Positions 23,998 to 33,166 of a stretch of DNA of 64,000 nt are shown in pieces. Made by a program: the position numbers and the translations under genes. How positions within the stretch are numbered: position 1 is the first letter of the stretch; each line of letters starts with the position of its first letter. The notes beneath the pieces were generated by a model. The model made no database searches. It was not told the origin of the DNA and saw nothing but the letters and a program-made list of their open reading frames with translations. Origin of the DNA: Caulobacter radicis (lineage in GTDB: Bacteria; Pseudomonadota; Alphaproteobacteria; Caulobacterales; Caulobacteraceae); contig NZ_QDKO01000021.1 of the NCBI RefSeq assembly GCF_003094615.1, positions 62,001-126,000 of the forward strand. The letters run 5' to 3'.

Positions 23998-25023
23998 ATG
24001 CCGGACCCCCGTTTTTTCGAGACCCTGGGTCCGGTTTCCGTGTCCGTCCTGGCCAAGGCCGGAGACGCGGAACTGGCTGATCCCGGCCTGGGCGAATGCC
24101 TGATCGCCACTGTCGCGCCGCTGGACGGCGCGGGACCGGACGCCGTCTCCTTCCTTTCCGATCCACGCAGGGCCAAGGGCCTGTCGGCCTGCAAGGCCGG
24201 CGCGATCTTCATGCGTCCGCAGCATCGCGAGTTCGCGCCGGAAGGCTGCGCCGTGCTGTTGACGCCGCATCCGCAGGCCGCCTGGGCCGCCGCGACGGCG
24301 CTGCTTTACGCGCCGCGTCGCCACGACGCCGACGCGCCCGCCATTCATCCTTCCGCCGTGCTGGAAGAGGGCGTGCGCCTGTCGCCCGGGGTGGTCATCG
24401 GCCAGGACGCCCGCATCGGCCGCGGCACCACGATCAGTCCCGGCGCCGTCATCGGTCCGGGCGTCGCCATCGGCCGAGACTGCTTCGTCGGCGCCAACGC
24501 CGTGGTCGGGTTCGCCCTGATCGGCGACCGCGTCAGCCTGCACGCCGGTTCGGCGGTCGGCGAGGCCGGCTTCGGCGCTGCGCCCGGCGCCAGGGGCGTT
24601 GTCGACCTTCCGCAGCTGGGCCGCGTGGTCCTGCAGGACGGGGTTACGCTCGGCGCCAACAGCTGCATCGATCGCGGCGCCTTCGACGACACCACGGTGG
24701 GCGAGAACACCAAGATCGACAATCTGGTCCATGTTGCGCACAACGTGCAGCTGGGCCGCAACTGCGTGCTGGCGGCCTATACCGGGCTGTCGGGCACCAC
24801 CGTCGTCGGCGACGGAGTCGCCTTCGGCGGCAAGGCCGGCGTCGCCGACCACTTGACGATCGGCCCCGGCGCCAGCATCGGGGCGTCCGCCTCGGTGTTC
24901 AAGGACGTGCCGGCGGGCGAGACATGGACAGGGTTTCCCGCGCGACCGATCAAACGGTGGCTGCGAGAAACCGCATGGCTGTCGCGCAGCGCGCGCAGCC
25001 GGGGGATGAAAGACGAGGCATGA
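23998..25023 (+). CDS. lpxD: UDP-3-O-(3-hydroxyacyl)glucosamine N-acyltransferase
   Basis: A 341-residue left-handed parallel beta-helix acyltransferase that adds the second acyl chain in lipid A synthesis. It has an N-terminal uridine-binding domain (about 1-100), then many hexapeptide repeats (for example [20 protein letters not shown]). The catalytic histidine lies in [14 protein letters not shown] near residue 245. Its stop overlaps the fabZ start by four bases. Confidence 0.95.
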   Translation: MPDPRFFETLGPVSVSVLAKAGDAELADPGLGECLIATVAPLDGAGPDAVSFLSDPRRAKGLSACKAGAIFMRPQHREFAPEGCAVLLTPHPQAAWAAATALLYAPRRHDADAPAIHPSAVLEEGVRLSPGVVIGQDARIGRGTTISPGAVIGPGVAIGRDCFVGANAVVGFALIGDRVSLHAGSAVGEAGFGAAPGARGVVDLPQLGRVVLQDGVTLGANSCIDRGAFDDTTVGENTKIDNLVHVAHNVQLGRNCVLAAYTGLSGTTVVGDGVAFGGKAGVADHLTIGPGASIGASASVFKDVPAGETWTGFPARPIKRWLRETAWLSRSARSRGMKDEA

Positions 25024-25496
25024 GCCAGACCGAAACCGCGGCCCCGCAGACCGACATCGACATCGCCGAGATCCTGAACCGGATCCCGCACCGCTACCCG
25101 TTCCTGCTGGTCGACCGGGCCGAAGCCTACGAGCCGCACAAGTCGATCGTCGGCATCAAGTGCGTGACGGTCAACGAGCCGTTCTTCCAGGGCCACTTCC
25201 CGGGCAACCCGGTGATGCCGGGCGTGCTGATCATCGAGGCCCTGGCCCAGACGGGCGCGGTGCTGATGAGCAAGTCGCTGGAAGTCGACACCGCCGGCAA
25301 GACGATCTTCTTCATGTCGGTCGACAACGCCCGCTTCCGCAACCCCGTGCGCCCGGGCGACGTCCTGCGCATGGAGGTCGAGGTCCTGCGCGCGCGTTCC
25401 AGCATCTTCAAGTTCAAGGGCGTGGCCAAGATCGGCGACAAGGTCGCCGCCGAGGTCGAGTTCGCCGCCATGGTCGTGGAGACCCCGACGAAATGA
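25020..25496 (+). CDS. fabZ: 3-hydroxyacyl-ACP dehydratase FabZ
   Basis: A 158-residue hotdog-fold dehydratase of fatty-acid elongation. The active-site histidine is in the [16 protein letters not shown] motif near residue 60, with [11 protein letters not shown] carrying the catalytic Glu. It sits between lpxD and lpxA, where it competes with LpxA for hydroxyacyl-ACP. Four-base overlaps on both sides (ATGA) indicate translational coupling. The ATG at 25020 is chosen inside a much longer open frame. Confidence 0.96.
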   Translation: MSQTETAAPQTDIDIAEILNRIPHRYPFLLVDRAEAYEPHKSIVGIKCVTVNEPFFQGHFPGNPVMPGVLIIEALAQTGAVLMSKSLEVDTAGKTIFFMSVDNARFRNPVRPGDVLRMEVEVLRARSSIFKFKGVAKIGDKVAAEVEFAAMVVETPTK

Positions 25497-26287
25497 CCAA
25501 AGTCCATCCGACCGCCATCGTCGACGCCGGCGCCAAGCTTGGTGACGACGTCGAGATCGGGCCGTTCTGCATCGTCGGCCCGGACGTGACCTTGCAGGCC
25601 CGCGTGCGCCTGCTGTCGCACGTGGTGGTCGATGGCGTCACCACCATCGGCGAGGACACCGTGGTCCACGCCTTCTCGGCGCTCGGCGGTCCGCCCCAGC
25701 ACCTGGGCTACAAGGGCGAGCGCACGCAGCTGGTCATCGGCCCGCGCAACACGATCCGCGAGCAGGTGACGATGAACACCGGCACGGCCTCGGGCCGCGG
25801 CGTGACCACGATCGGCGCCGACGGCTTCTTCATGGCCGAGGCCCACGTCGCCCACGACTGCGCGGTCGGCGACAACGTCGTGCTGGCCAAGGGCGCGACC
25901 CTGGGCGGCCACGTCGACGTCGGCAACTTCGTGTTCGTCGGCGGCCTGGCCGCCATCCACCAGTTCTCGCGCGTGGGCCGCTACAGCTTCATCGGCGGCC
26001 TGGCGGCGGTGACCAAGGACGTCATCCCCTACGGTTCGGTGTGGGGCAACCACGCCCACCTCGAGGGCCTGAACCTTGTCGGCCTCAAGCGCCGGGGTTT
26101 CTCGCGCGAGACGATCAATGCGCTGCGGGCGGCCTATCGCCTGATGTTCGCCGACGAAGGCACCTTCCAGGAGCGCCTGGACGACGTGGTCGAGACCTAT
26201 TCGGCCACGCCCGAGGTGATGGAGATCGTCGACTTCATCCGCGCCGACGGCAACCGTCCGCTGTGCCTGCCCGAGCGCGAGGTCTGA
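25493..26287 (+). CDS. lpxA: UDP-N-acetylglucosamine acyltransferase
   Basis: A 264-residue left-handed beta-helix enzyme, first in lipid A synthesis. Hexapeptide repeats run from the N-terminus ([20 protein letters not shown]). The catalytic histidine is in [12 protein letters not shown] near residue 122, and the C-terminal helical domain includes [10 protein letters not shown]. The start overlaps the fabZ stop by four bases. Confidence 0.96.
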   Translation: MTKVHPTAIVDAGAKLGDDVEIGPFCIVGPDVTLQARVRLLSHVVVDGVTTIGEDTVVHAFSALGGPPQHLGYKGERTQLVIGPRNTIREQVTMNTGTASGRGVTTIGADGFFMAEAHVAHDCAVGDNVVLAKGATLGGHVDVGNFVFVGGLAAIHQFSRVGRYSFIGGLAAVTKDVIPYGSVWGNHAHLEGLNLVGLKRRGFSRETINALRAAYRLMFADEGTFQERLDDVVETYSATPEVMEIVDFIRADGNRPLCLPEREV

Positions 26288-26289
26288 TC

Positions 26290-27123
26290 TTGCGCAAGCT
26301 TGGACTGATCGCCGGCGGCGGGGCCCTGCCGATCGAACTGGCCGCCCACTGCGAGCGCGCCGGCCGGCCGTTCTCGGTGATGCGGGTGCGAGGGTTCGCC
26401 GATCCGTCGCTGGAGCAGTATCCCGGCGCGGAAGTCGGCATCGCCGAGTTTGGCAAGGCCTTCAAGGCGCTGAAGGAAGAGGGCTGCGAGGCCGTCTGCT
26501 TCGCCGGCGTCGTCGATCGCCCGGACTTCTCGGCCCTGATCCCCGACTTCCGGGGCGTGAAGGTGCTGCCGGGCCTGATCAAGGCCGCGCGCGAGGGTGA
26601 CGACGCCCTGCTGCGCCGCGTGCTGACCGAGTTCGAGAAGGAAGGCTTCGTCGTCGAGGGCGCCCACGAGGTGCGCGGCGAGATGACCCTGCCGGTCGGC
26701 CCGCTGGGCCGCTACGCCCCGCGCGAGCAGCACGGCGCCGACATCGACCGCGCCCTGACCGTGGCCCGCGCCATCGGCGGGCTGGACGTGGGGCAGGGGG
26801 CCGTCGTCTGCGACGGCCTGGTTCTGGCGGTCGAGGCCCAGGAAGGCACCGACGCCATGCTGCGCCGGGTCGCCGACCTGCCTCAGGCCGTCCGCGGCTG
26901 TCCCGAGGCGCCCAAGGGCGTGCTGGCCAAGGCGCCCAAGCCGATCCAGGAGACCAAGGTCGACCTGCCCACCATCGGCGTGGCCACCATCCAGCGCGCC
27001 GCGCGCGCCGGCCTGGCCGGCGTGGTCGGCGAGGCCGGCCGCCTGCTGATCGTCGACCGCGACCAGGTGATCGCCTGCGCCGACGACCTGGGCCTCTTCG
27101 TCTACGGCGTCGAGCCACGCTGA
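26290..27123 (+). CDS. lpxI: UDP-2,3-diacylglucosamine pyrophosphatase LpxI
   Basis: A 277-residue LpxI-type hydrolase that removes UMP from UDP-diacylglucosamine to give lipid X. Alphaproteobacteria use it in place of LpxH. It begins at a TTG codon two bases after the lpxA stop, giving MRKLGLIAGGGALPIEL, the family's usual N-terminus. The VGPLGRYAPREQHGADI and DLPTIGVATIQRAARAGL blocks in the second half are characteristic of LpxI. Its stop overlaps the lpxB start. Confidence 0.93.
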   Translation: MRKLGLIAGGGALPIELAAHCERAGRPFSVMRVRGFADPSLEQYPGAEVGIAEFGKAFKALKEEGCEAVCFAGVVDRPDFSALIPDFRGVKVLPGLIKAAREGDDALLRRVLTEFEKEGFVVEGAHEVRGEMTLPVGPLGRYAPREQHGADIDRALTVARAIGGLDVGQGAVVCDGLVLAVEAQEGTDAMLRRVADLPQAVRGCPEAPKGVLAKAPKPIQETKVDLPTIGVATIQRAARAGLAGVVGEAGRLLIVDRDQVIACADDLGLFVYGVEPR

Positions 27124-28307
27124 TGTCTTCCCACCGGCCGCTGACGGTCATGCTGATCGCGGCCGAGGCCTCGGGTGACAATCTTGGCGCGGGCCTGGCC
27201 AAGGTCTTGCGGGCGCGTTTGGGAACCGGGGTGCGCTTCGTCGGCCTCGGCGGGGCGCGGATGGCGGCCGAGGGGGTGCAAAGCCCCTTCGACATCGCCG
27301 AGCTGTCCATCCTGGGCCTGTTCGAGGGCCTGAAGGCCTATCCGCGCGTCCTGCGCCGGCTCAAGGACATCGAGGCCCTGGCGAAGCGCGAGAAGCCCGA
27401 CGTCGCCGTGCTGATCGATTCCTGGGGCTTCAACATCCGCCTGGCCAAGCGCCTGCGGGCGCTGGATCCGTCGATGACGCTGGTCAAGTACGTCGCGCCC
27501 CAGGTCTGGGCCTCGCGTCCGGGGCGGGCCAAGGTCCTGGCCCAGGCGGTCGACCTGCTGCTGGCCACCCAGCCGATGGACAAGCCGTTCTTCGACGCGG
27601 TGGGCTTGCCCAGCGTCTTCGTCGGCAATCCGGCTCTGGCGCGCGACTTCGGCGGCGCCGACGCGGCCCGGGCCCGGGCCGCGATCGGGGCGGGACCCGA
27701 CGATCCTGTCCTCGCCGTGCTGCCGGGCAGCCGGCCGTCCGAGATCGAGCGCGTGCTGCCGGCCTTCGAGGACGCCGTGCGCATCCTCAAGGCCGACCGC
27801 CCCGGCCTGCACGTCGTCGTGCCCGCGGCCCAGACGGTGGCGACGGCGGTCAAGGCGCGCGTGGCCGGCTGGCCGTTCCGCGCCCACGTCATCGAGGACG
27901 ACCAGGCCAAGGACGACGCCATGAAGGCCGCGACGGTCGGGCTGGCCTGCAGCGGCACGGTGACTCTCGAGCTGGCCCTGGCGGGTGTTCCCATGGTGGT
28001 CGGCTACAAGATCGGCGCGATCACCTATGCGTTGCTCAAGCGCCTGATGACCCCGCGCTGGGTGACGCTGTTCAACATCGCCGCCGACAAGGAAGTGGCG
28101 CCTGAACTGCTGCAGCACGACTGCACGGGCGAACGCCTGGCCGCGGCGCTGGCCGAGCGGCTCGACGATCCGGCCCTGCGCGAGCGGCAGGTGGCCGAGC
28201 AGTATGCGGCGCTAGAGCGCCTGGGGCGTGGCATGCCCGATCCCGCCGAGGCGGCGGCCGACGCCATGCTCTCGTTCCTGGAAAAGCGAAGCGCCAAAAC
28301 CGCTTAA
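27123..28307 (+). CDS. lpxB: Lipid-A-disaccharide synthase
   Basis: A 394-residue GT-B glycosyltransferase (family GT19) that joins lipid X and UDP-diacylglucosamine. Recognisable blocks are MLIAAEASGDNLGAGL at the N-terminus, KYVAPQVWASRPGRA near residue 120, VLPGSRPSEIER near 200 and LACSGTVTLELALAGVPMVVGYK near 280. The start overlaps the lpxI stop (TGATG). It ends the lpxD-fabZ-lpxA-lpxI-lpxB run. Confidence 0.96.
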   Translation: MSSHRPLTVMLIAAEASGDNLGAGLAKVLRARLGTGVRFVGLGGARMAAEGVQSPFDIAELSILGLFEGLKAYPRVLRRLKDIEALAKREKPDVAVLIDSWGFNIRLAKRLRALDPSMTLVKYVAPQVWASRPGRAKVLAQAVDLLLATQPMDKPFFDAVGLPSVFVGNPALARDFGGADAARARAAIGAGPDDPVLAVLPGSRPSEIERVLPAFEDAVRILKADRPGLHVVVPAAQTVATAVKARVAGWPFRAHVIEDDQAKDDAMKAATVGLACSGTVTLELALAGVPMVVGYKIGAITYALLKRLMTPRWVTLFNIAADKEVAPELLQHDCTGERLAAALAERLDDPALRERQVAEQYAALERLGRGMPDPAEAAADAMLSFLEKRSAKTA

Positions 28308-28378
28308 GACCCGCTTCACGCCTGTGGATTAATCTTGCGGCAACCTTGCGCGTCCTCGCGCCGCCGTGGAGCCCGCCT

Positions 28379-30043
28379 GTGTCGGTCCTGCCGATTGGAG
28401 CCGTCGTCCCGAACCTCGCCTCGGTGCAGCCGACGGCGACGATCGCGCCGGCCGGTCCACAGGGGGGCCAGACGGGGCAGACGGGCCTGCCGCCGCCGGC
28501 CATGCTGGCGCAGATGGCCCTGGCCGAGGCGACCGAGGCGCTGGGCAAGATCGTCGCCCAGCCCGGCGCCGCGCCAGAAGCCCCCGACACGGTGGAAAGC
28601 CTGCTGAAGGGGGGAGCCACGGGACAGGCGCGCGAGATCTTGCTCGCCAGCTCAACCGTCCAGGCCAAGGTGGTTTCCGACATGGTCGGCCGCGCCGCGC
28701 CGGCCCAGGGCGGCATGGCGCCGCTGCTGGCCGATCTGGAGCGCGTCTCGACCTCGTCCCAGGCGCCGGTCCTGGTGCGCCAGGCCGCCGCCAACATGTT
28801 GGCCCTGCGTTCGCCGATCGACGGGGCGGTGACCGCCGGCGAGATCCGCCAGGCCTTCGGGCGCTCGGGCCTGTTCATGGAAAGCCGGCTGGCCGAGGAG
28901 GCGCCCGGGCCGGGCGCCGCGCCCCTGGCCGCCAAGGACCTCAAGGCCGCCATGCTGGTGCTGCGCGCCGCCGTGGCCAGTTGGAGCGCCCAGACGGGCC
29001 CCGCGCCGTCGACGGCCGCATCGACGCCTTCGACGCCTTCGCAAGCCGTCGGGGCCGCCCCGCAGCAGGTGCCGACGCCTCAGGGGATAGCCGCGAACCC
29101 GCTCGCTCTGCCCACTTCGCCTCAACTCCCCGCGTCGACCGCGGCTCCGCTCCAGACCACGACCCAGGCGCAGGCCCAGAGCTCGTCGCCGGCCGCCGCC
29201 GCTCCTGAAGCCAAAACGCCGCCGCCGGCCATGCCGGGGCCGGGGCCGGGGCCGTCTGACGCCGCCGCCGAGTCGCCCGTCGCCCGTTTCCTGGCCGCGG
29301 TGGCGCCGCCGCCGGCGCCGCGACAGGCGGCCCAGCCCGCCGCCGCGCTGCTGGTGCTGGCGCAGGAGGCCGCCGCCGGCTTCGAGGACGCCCCCGTCGT
29401 TCGCCAGCCGCCTTCGGCCCTGGTTCCGCTCGCCCCGCCGCCCGGCAAGGGACCGCCGCCGCCGTTCGCGGGCGGGCCCGTGGTCGCCCAGCCGGCGACG
29501 TCCTCCACCCTGGCGCCGAACGCCCATCCGGCCCTGGTCGCCCAGCAGCTCACCAAGGGCGTCGACGCGGCGCTGGCTCGCCAGGAGCTGCTGCAGGCCG
29601 CCTCGCTGCCCGAGCGCGTCGACGTCGCGCGTCCCGTCGACGGCCGCGCGGTCGAGGACAAGGCGGGGCCGCGCTGGGTGTTCGACGTGCCCTTCGCCAC
29701 GCCGCAGGGCTCGGCCGTCGCCCAGTTCGAGATCAGCCGCGACGGCGGCGGGGGCGGGGCCGCCGGCGGCGTCGCCGAGGCCCGCACCTGGAAGGTCCGG
29801 TTCTCGCTCGACGTCGAGCCCATGGGCCGAATCGACGCGCAGCTGGCCCTGACCGGCGAGCGGGCCCGCGTCTCGCTGTGGGCCGAGCGTCCCGAAGCCA
29901 TGGCCCGCCTGCGCGGCGGCGAAGAGATGCTGAACGCCGCTCTGCGCGAGGCCGCTCTTGAGCCGGAGGTGGCGTTCTACGCCGCCGCGCCGCCGCCTGC
30001 GCCGCCGGCCGCGCCCGGCCGTTTCCTGGACCAGGCCACATGA
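28379..30043 (+). CDS. FliK-like flagellar hook-length control family protein
   Basis: A 554-residue protein that is mostly low complexity: Ala, Pro, Gln and Gly dominate residues 210-400. The last 140 residues are ordered and resemble the FliK C-terminal (Flg_hook) domain: WVFDVPFATPQGSAVAQFEISRDGG, then WKVRFSLDVEPMGRIDAQLALTGERARVSLWAE. FliK measures hook length and switches export specificity by contacting FlhB. The GTG at 28379 is preferred over a TTG at 28346. It overlaps the next gene, an FlhB-C-terminal-like protein, by four bases. No other flagellar gene is in the window, so a hook role is inference. Confidence 0.75.
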   Translation: MSVLPIGAVVPNLASVQPTATIAPAGPQGGQTGQTGLPPPAMLAQMALAEATEALGKIVAQPGAAPEAPDTVESLLKGGATGQAREILLASSTVQAKVVSDMVGRAAPAQGGMAPLLADLERVSTSSQAPVLVRQAAANMLALRSPIDGAVTAGEIRQAFGRSGLFMESRLAEEAPGPGAAPLAAKDLKAAMLVLRAAVASWSAQTGPAPSTAASTPSTPSQAVGAAPQQVPTPQGIAANPLALPTSPQLPASTAAPLQTTTQAQAQSSSPAAAAPEAKTPPPAMPGPGPGPSDAAAESPVARFLAAVAPPPAPRQAAQPAAALLVLAQEAAAGFEDAPVVRQPPSALVPLAPPPGKGPPPPFAGGPVVAQPATSSTLAPNAHPALVAQQLTKGVDAALARQELLQAASLPERVDVARPVDGRAVEDKAGPRWVFDVPFATPQGSAVAQFEISRDGGGGGAAGGVAEARTWKVRFSLDVEPMGRIDAQLALTGERARVSLWAERPEAMARLRGGEEMLNAALREAALEPEVAFYAAAPPPAPPAAPGRFLDQAT

Positions 30044-30303
30044 CCCGCGTCTCCGGTCCTCGCATCGCCGTCGCCCTGCGCTACGACGAGCCGAACGCCC
30101 CGCGCGTGGTCGCCAGCGGTCGCGGCTGGGTGGGCGACAAGATCGTCGAGACCGCCCGCGAGCACGGCGTGCCGCTGGAGGAGAACCCGGCCCTGGCCCA
30201 GGCCCTGTCGACCATTCCGATGGAGGAGGAGATCCCCGAGGCGCTCTATGTCGCCGTCGCCGAGATCCTGGGCTTCATCCTGCGATCGGCCAATCGTAAC
30301 TGA
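30040..30303 (+). CDS. FlhB C-terminal-like (EscU/YscU/HrcU family) protein
   Basis: An 87-residue soluble protein that matches the cytoplasmic C-terminal domain of the export switch FlhB: RIAVALRYDEPNAPRVVASGRGWVGDKIVETAREHGVPLEENPALAQAL. FlhB itself has four membrane helices and an autocleaving NPTH site before this region; here both are absent. Similar stand-alone domains accompany FliK-like genes in other bacteria and may substitute for or modulate the FlhB domain. It is translationally coupled to the FliK-like gene (ATGA). Confidence 0.82.
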   Translation: MTRVSGPRIAVALRYDEPNAPRVVASGRGWVGDKIVETAREHGVPLEENPALAQALSTIPMEEEIPEALYVAVAEILGFILRSANRN

Positions 30304-30383
30304 CACCAAGAAAGTTACGGTAGGGGGCTGGGCCTTCTTTCGGCGGCGCCTATATCGGCTGGGATCCCCTTCGAGGAACTCCC

Positions 30384-31088
30384 ATGACCGACCTCTCGGC
30401 CTTCCCGATCGCCAGCCGCTGGCCCGCCGCCCATCCCGACCGCATCCAGCTCTATTCGTTGCCCACGCCCAACGGCGTGAAGGTGTCGATCATGCTGGAA
30501 GAGGTGGGCCTGCCGTACGAGCCGCACCTGATCGACATCGGCAAGAACGAGACCTGGACCCCGGAATTCCTCAGCCTCAATCCCAACGGCAAGATCCCGG
30601 CGATCATCGATCCCGACGGCCCGGGCGGCAAACCCTTCGGCCTGTTCGAGAGCGGCGCGATCCTGGTCTATCTGGCCGAGAAGACCGGCAAGCTGCTGCC
30701 GACCGATCCGGCGGCGCGCTACGAGACCCTGCAGTGGGTGTTCTTCCAGATGGCCGCCGTCGGCCCGATGTTCGGCCAGCTGGGCTTCTTCCACAAGTTC
30801 GCCGGCCGCGAGTACGAGGACAAGCGCCCGCTGGAGCGCTATCGCGCCGAGAGCCAGCGCCTGCTGGGCGTGCTGGAGACCCGCCTGGAAGGGCGCGACT
30901 GGCTGATGGGCGACGAATACACCATCGCAGACGTCGCCACCCTGGGCTGGGTGCGCAACCTGGTCGGCTTCTACGAGGCGGCCGAACTGGTCGACTTCAA
31001 GAGCCTGAAGAACGTGCCGGCCTGGCTGGAGCGGGGTCTGGCCCGTCCGGCCGTGCAGCGTGGCCTGAACATCCCGGCGCGTCCCTGA
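30384..31088 (+). CDS. Glutathione S-transferase family protein (YghU/YfcG-like)
   Basis: A 234-residue GST. The N-terminal thioredoxin fold covers about residues 20-105, with LYSLPTPNGVKVSIMLEEVGLPYE, LNPNGKIPAI (cis-proline) and LFESGAILVYLAEK. The C-terminal helical domain includes WLMGDEYTIADVATLGWV. The TPNG motif where most GSTs have Ser or Tyr is typical of the Nu-class disulfide oxidoreductases YghU/YfcG, so disulfide reductase activity with glutathione is likely. It stands alone, preceded by an 80-base gap with a TATATCGG -10-like element. Confidence 0.88.
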   Translation: MTDLSAFPIASRWPAAHPDRIQLYSLPTPNGVKVSIMLEEVGLPYEPHLIDIGKNETWTPEFLSLNPNGKIPAIIDPDGPGGKPFGLFESGAILVYLAEKTGKLLPTDPAARYETLQWVFFQMAAVGPMFGQLGFFHKFAGREYEDKRPLERYRAESQRLLGVLETRLEGRDWLMGDEYTIADVATLGWVRNLVGFYEAAELVDFKSLKNVPAWLERGLARPAVQRGLNIPARP

Positions 31089-31167
31089 TCGATCAGGAGC
31101 GGGCGGCGACAGCCGTCCGCTCCGGCGCCATAAGCGGTCCATCCTGCAACGGCCGCCGATTCTGATC

Positions 31168-31737
31168 ATGTCGCTGTTTCCCGAACTCGACGGCCCGCCG
31201 TCCGATCGCCTGTTCTTCGGGATCTTCCCGGAGGCGCCGGTCGCCGAGACCATCGCCGGCCGCGCCCGCGACCTGAAGGGGCGCCTTGGCCTGTCGGGCG
31301 CGCCTCTGACGCCCGAGCGCTTCCACGTCACCCTGCATCACATCGGCGACTATGCCGGCCTGCCGCGCGGAATCGTCGCCCAGGCGCTGGAAGCCGGCGA
31401 GGCCGCGGCCTCGACCGCGGCGTTCGAGGTGAGGTTCGACAAGGCCGCCAGCTTCAACAACCGCGGCAACAACCCGTTCGTCCTGCAGGGCGGGGAGGGG
31501 CTGGCCGACCTGGATGCCTTCCAGAAGGCGCTCGGCCTTTCGATGGCCCATGCCGGCCTCAGCAAACAGGTCGCCAGGCAGTTCAATCCGCACGTGACGC
31601 TGCTCTACGACCGGGCCCTGGCGCCCGAGACGCCGGTGGAGCCGGTGTCGTGGCGTGTCTCCGAGTTCGTGCTGATCCACAGCCTGCTGGGCCAGACCCG
31701 GCACATCGTGCTCGGGCGCTGGGCGCTGAAGGGGTAG
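31168..31737 (+). CDS. thpR: RNA 2',3'-cyclic phosphodiesterase (2'-5' RNA ligase family)
   Basis: A 189-residue member of the 2H phosphoesterase family. The two catalytic HxT motifs are FHVTLHHIGD near residue 52 and FNPHVTLLYD near residue 138. Bacterial ThpR opens 2',3'-cyclic phosphates and can join 2'-5' linkages in RNA; the physiological role is unclear. The gene is convergent with the small gene at 31748. Confidence 0.9.
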   Translation: MSLFPELDGPPSDRLFFGIFPEAPVAETIAGRARDLKGRLGLSGAPLTPERFHVTLHHIGDYAGLPRGIVAQALEAGEAAASTAAFEVRFDKAASFNNRGNNPFVLQGGEGLADLDAFQKALGLSMAHAGLSKQVARQFNPHVTLLYDRALAPETPVEPVSWRVSEFVLIHSLLGQTRHIVLGRWALKG

Positions 31738-31747
31738 GGCGCCAACC

Positions 31748-31942
31748 TCAACGATCCTGCACGTTGCCTGAATGGGTCGTGTTCTGGCGCAGGTTCCCGT
31801 GCCGGCCCTGTTCGGACAGGTTGACGTCCGCGTTGCCGGGATCGGGCGACTGCAGGCCCTCGCGGCTGGCGTGGCCCTCGATGTCAGGCTTCTGGCCCTT
31901 GAAGGCGCGCTGTTCCGGCGGAATGGGCGGGGCCTTGGACAT
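31748..31942 (-). CDS. Small hydrophilic protein of unknown function
   Basis: A 64-residue protein with no hydrophobic segment and a composition suggesting disorder (Pro, Gly, Asn, Gln, Arg rich). It starts MSKAPPIPPEQRAFKGQKPDIEG and ends near QGRHGNLRQNTTHSGNVQDR. The pattern (PPIPPEQR at the start, a central DVN, GRxGNLRQN at the end) recalls a conserved family of short alphaproteobacterial proteins of unknown function. The start codon is preceded by AGGAGG-like sequence on the minus strand. I can offer no function. Confidence 0.7.
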   Translation of the reverse strand: MSKAPPIPPEQRAFKGQKPDIEGHASREGLQSPDPGNADVNLSEQGRHGNLRQNTTHSGNVQDR

Positions 31943-32014
31943 GGCTTCCTCCTTTTTGTCTGTCGGAAGAAAACCGTCGGGACGGCGGGGCCGTTCCCAG
32001 CGCCAAGCTTGCTG

Positions 32015-32461
32015 TCAGGCCGCCGGCGGCGTCGGTCGCGAGACCACGAAGGCCGCGCAACCCGCCATGATCGCGCCGACCAGCAGGCCCAGCCACGGCT
32101 TGGGCCGCGCCGCGAGCAGGAAGACGGCCATGCCGCCGGCCATGCCCAGGCACGCGAAGACCTTGGCCTTGCGCGGGATCGCGCCGTTGGCCCGCCAGGC
32201 GCGAACCGAGGGGCCAAAGCGCGGATGGTTCAGCAGCCAGGCCTCGAGCCTGGGCGAAGAGCGCCCGAAGCAGCCCGCGGCCAGGATCAGGAAGATCGTC
32301 GTCGGCATCAGCGGCAGGAAGGCGCCGATGATCCCCAGCGCCGTGAAGGCCAGGCCCGCGATCAGGTAGCCGACCCGCACGCCGCGCGAGGCCGGCAGGG
32401 TCGGCGCCGCCGGAGCGTCAAGTTCGATGGCCGGCGGTTCAGCCGAAGGCGGCGTCGACAT
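32015..32461 (-). CDS. DUF454 (YbaN) family membrane protein
   Basis: A 148-residue inner-membrane protein. The diagnostic DUF454 block is GIIGAFLPLMPTTIFLILAAGCFGRSSPRLEAWLLNHPRFG-like sequence at about residues 43-83 (not quoted in full here), followed by two further helices at 100-140. The start is set by MSTPPSAEPP, which overlaps the upstream heme oxygenase gene by 23 bases, so the two are cotranscribed and probably translationally coupled. YbaN-type proteins often sit beside heme or iron genes, but the function is not established. Confidence 0.85.
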   Translation of the reverse strand: MSTPPSAEPPAIELDAPAAPTLPASRGVRVGYLIAGLAFTALGIIGAFLPLMPTTIFLILAAGCFGRSSPRLEAWLLNHPRFGPSVRAWRANGAIPRKAKVFACLGMAGGMAVFLLAARPKPWLGLLVGAIMAGCAAFVVSRPTPPAA

Positions 32462-33038
32462 AGGCCTGCACCCGTGAGAAGGCGGCGTCGGCGCCGGCGA
32501 TGGCGCGCGCTTCGCCCGCTTCGTCCAGTCCGGCCGCGTCGAGGGCGGCGGTGAACTGCCGCCAGTGGGCGGCGCGACCGTCAGGATGGCCCGCAAGGTG
32601 GCGCGCGCCGAGGTTTTCGTCGAGCCCCAGCTTGGCCGCGGCCTTGAACAGGAAGGCCGCGCCCAGGTTCGAGCCCTCGGCCACGTAGAGCCAGCCCAGG
32701 GCGGTGGCGAGGTCGGGCTCGCTGTCGGCCGCGAACGCCGGCGGCGGCAGCTCGGCCAGGGCGGGGAGGGCAAGGTCCGCCCGGTCGGCGGTGATCTGCG
32801 CCAGGCGTCGGCGGCCGTCGAGGTCGGGCAGGCGCTGGGCCAGTTCCGGACGCTGGTAGAGGCCGTCGATGTCGCGATGGAACCGGTACTGCACCTCGAG
32901 GAACCGTCCATAGCGCTCGCGGTCGGCGAACGGGCGGCCGGCCATGATGCTCTTGTCGAGCCGGTCGTGTGTCGCCTCCGTGCCGGCCTTCAGCCGCTTG
33001 GCGAGGGACGGGGCCTGGGCGAGAGCGAGATCGGTCAT
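32439..33038 (-). CDS. Biliverdin-producing heme oxygenase
   Basis: A 199-residue all-helical protein of the bacterial heme oxygenase family, which opens heme to biliverdin, CO and iron. The proximal histidine is H24 in TEATHDRLDKSI, and the distal-helix glycine-rich segment is ALGWLYVAEGSNLGAAFLF near residue 110. Such enzymes serve iron recovery from heme or supply bilin to bacteriophytochromes; no phytochrome gene is next to it. It is transcribed with the DUF454 gene and away from the Spx/ArsC-like gene. Confidence 0.88.
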   Translation of the reverse strand: MTDLALAQAPSLAKRLKAGTEATHDRLDKSIMAGRPFADRERYGRFLEVQYRFHRDIDGLYQRPELAQRLPDLDGRRRLAQITADRADLALPALAELPPPAFAADSEPDLATALGWLYVAEGSNLGAAFLFKAAAKLGLDENLGARHLAGHPDGRAAHWRQFTAALDAAGLDEAGEARAIAGADAAFSRVQAYVDAAFG

Positions 33039-33166
33039 GGGGTCAATGTTGGCATGTCGCGAGTGAGACGCAACTGCTCCAGGTCAAATCCGACCGCGGC
33101 CGGTGCGAAAATGCTAATCGGGTGGGGAAGGGCCGACTCGCGGCCGCAAGTTCTGGAGCGCGCCCG

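Noticed and set aside
30315..31331. A 338-residue minus-strand frame over the GST gene
   Set aside because: It is antisense to a clear GST and has no domain of its own.
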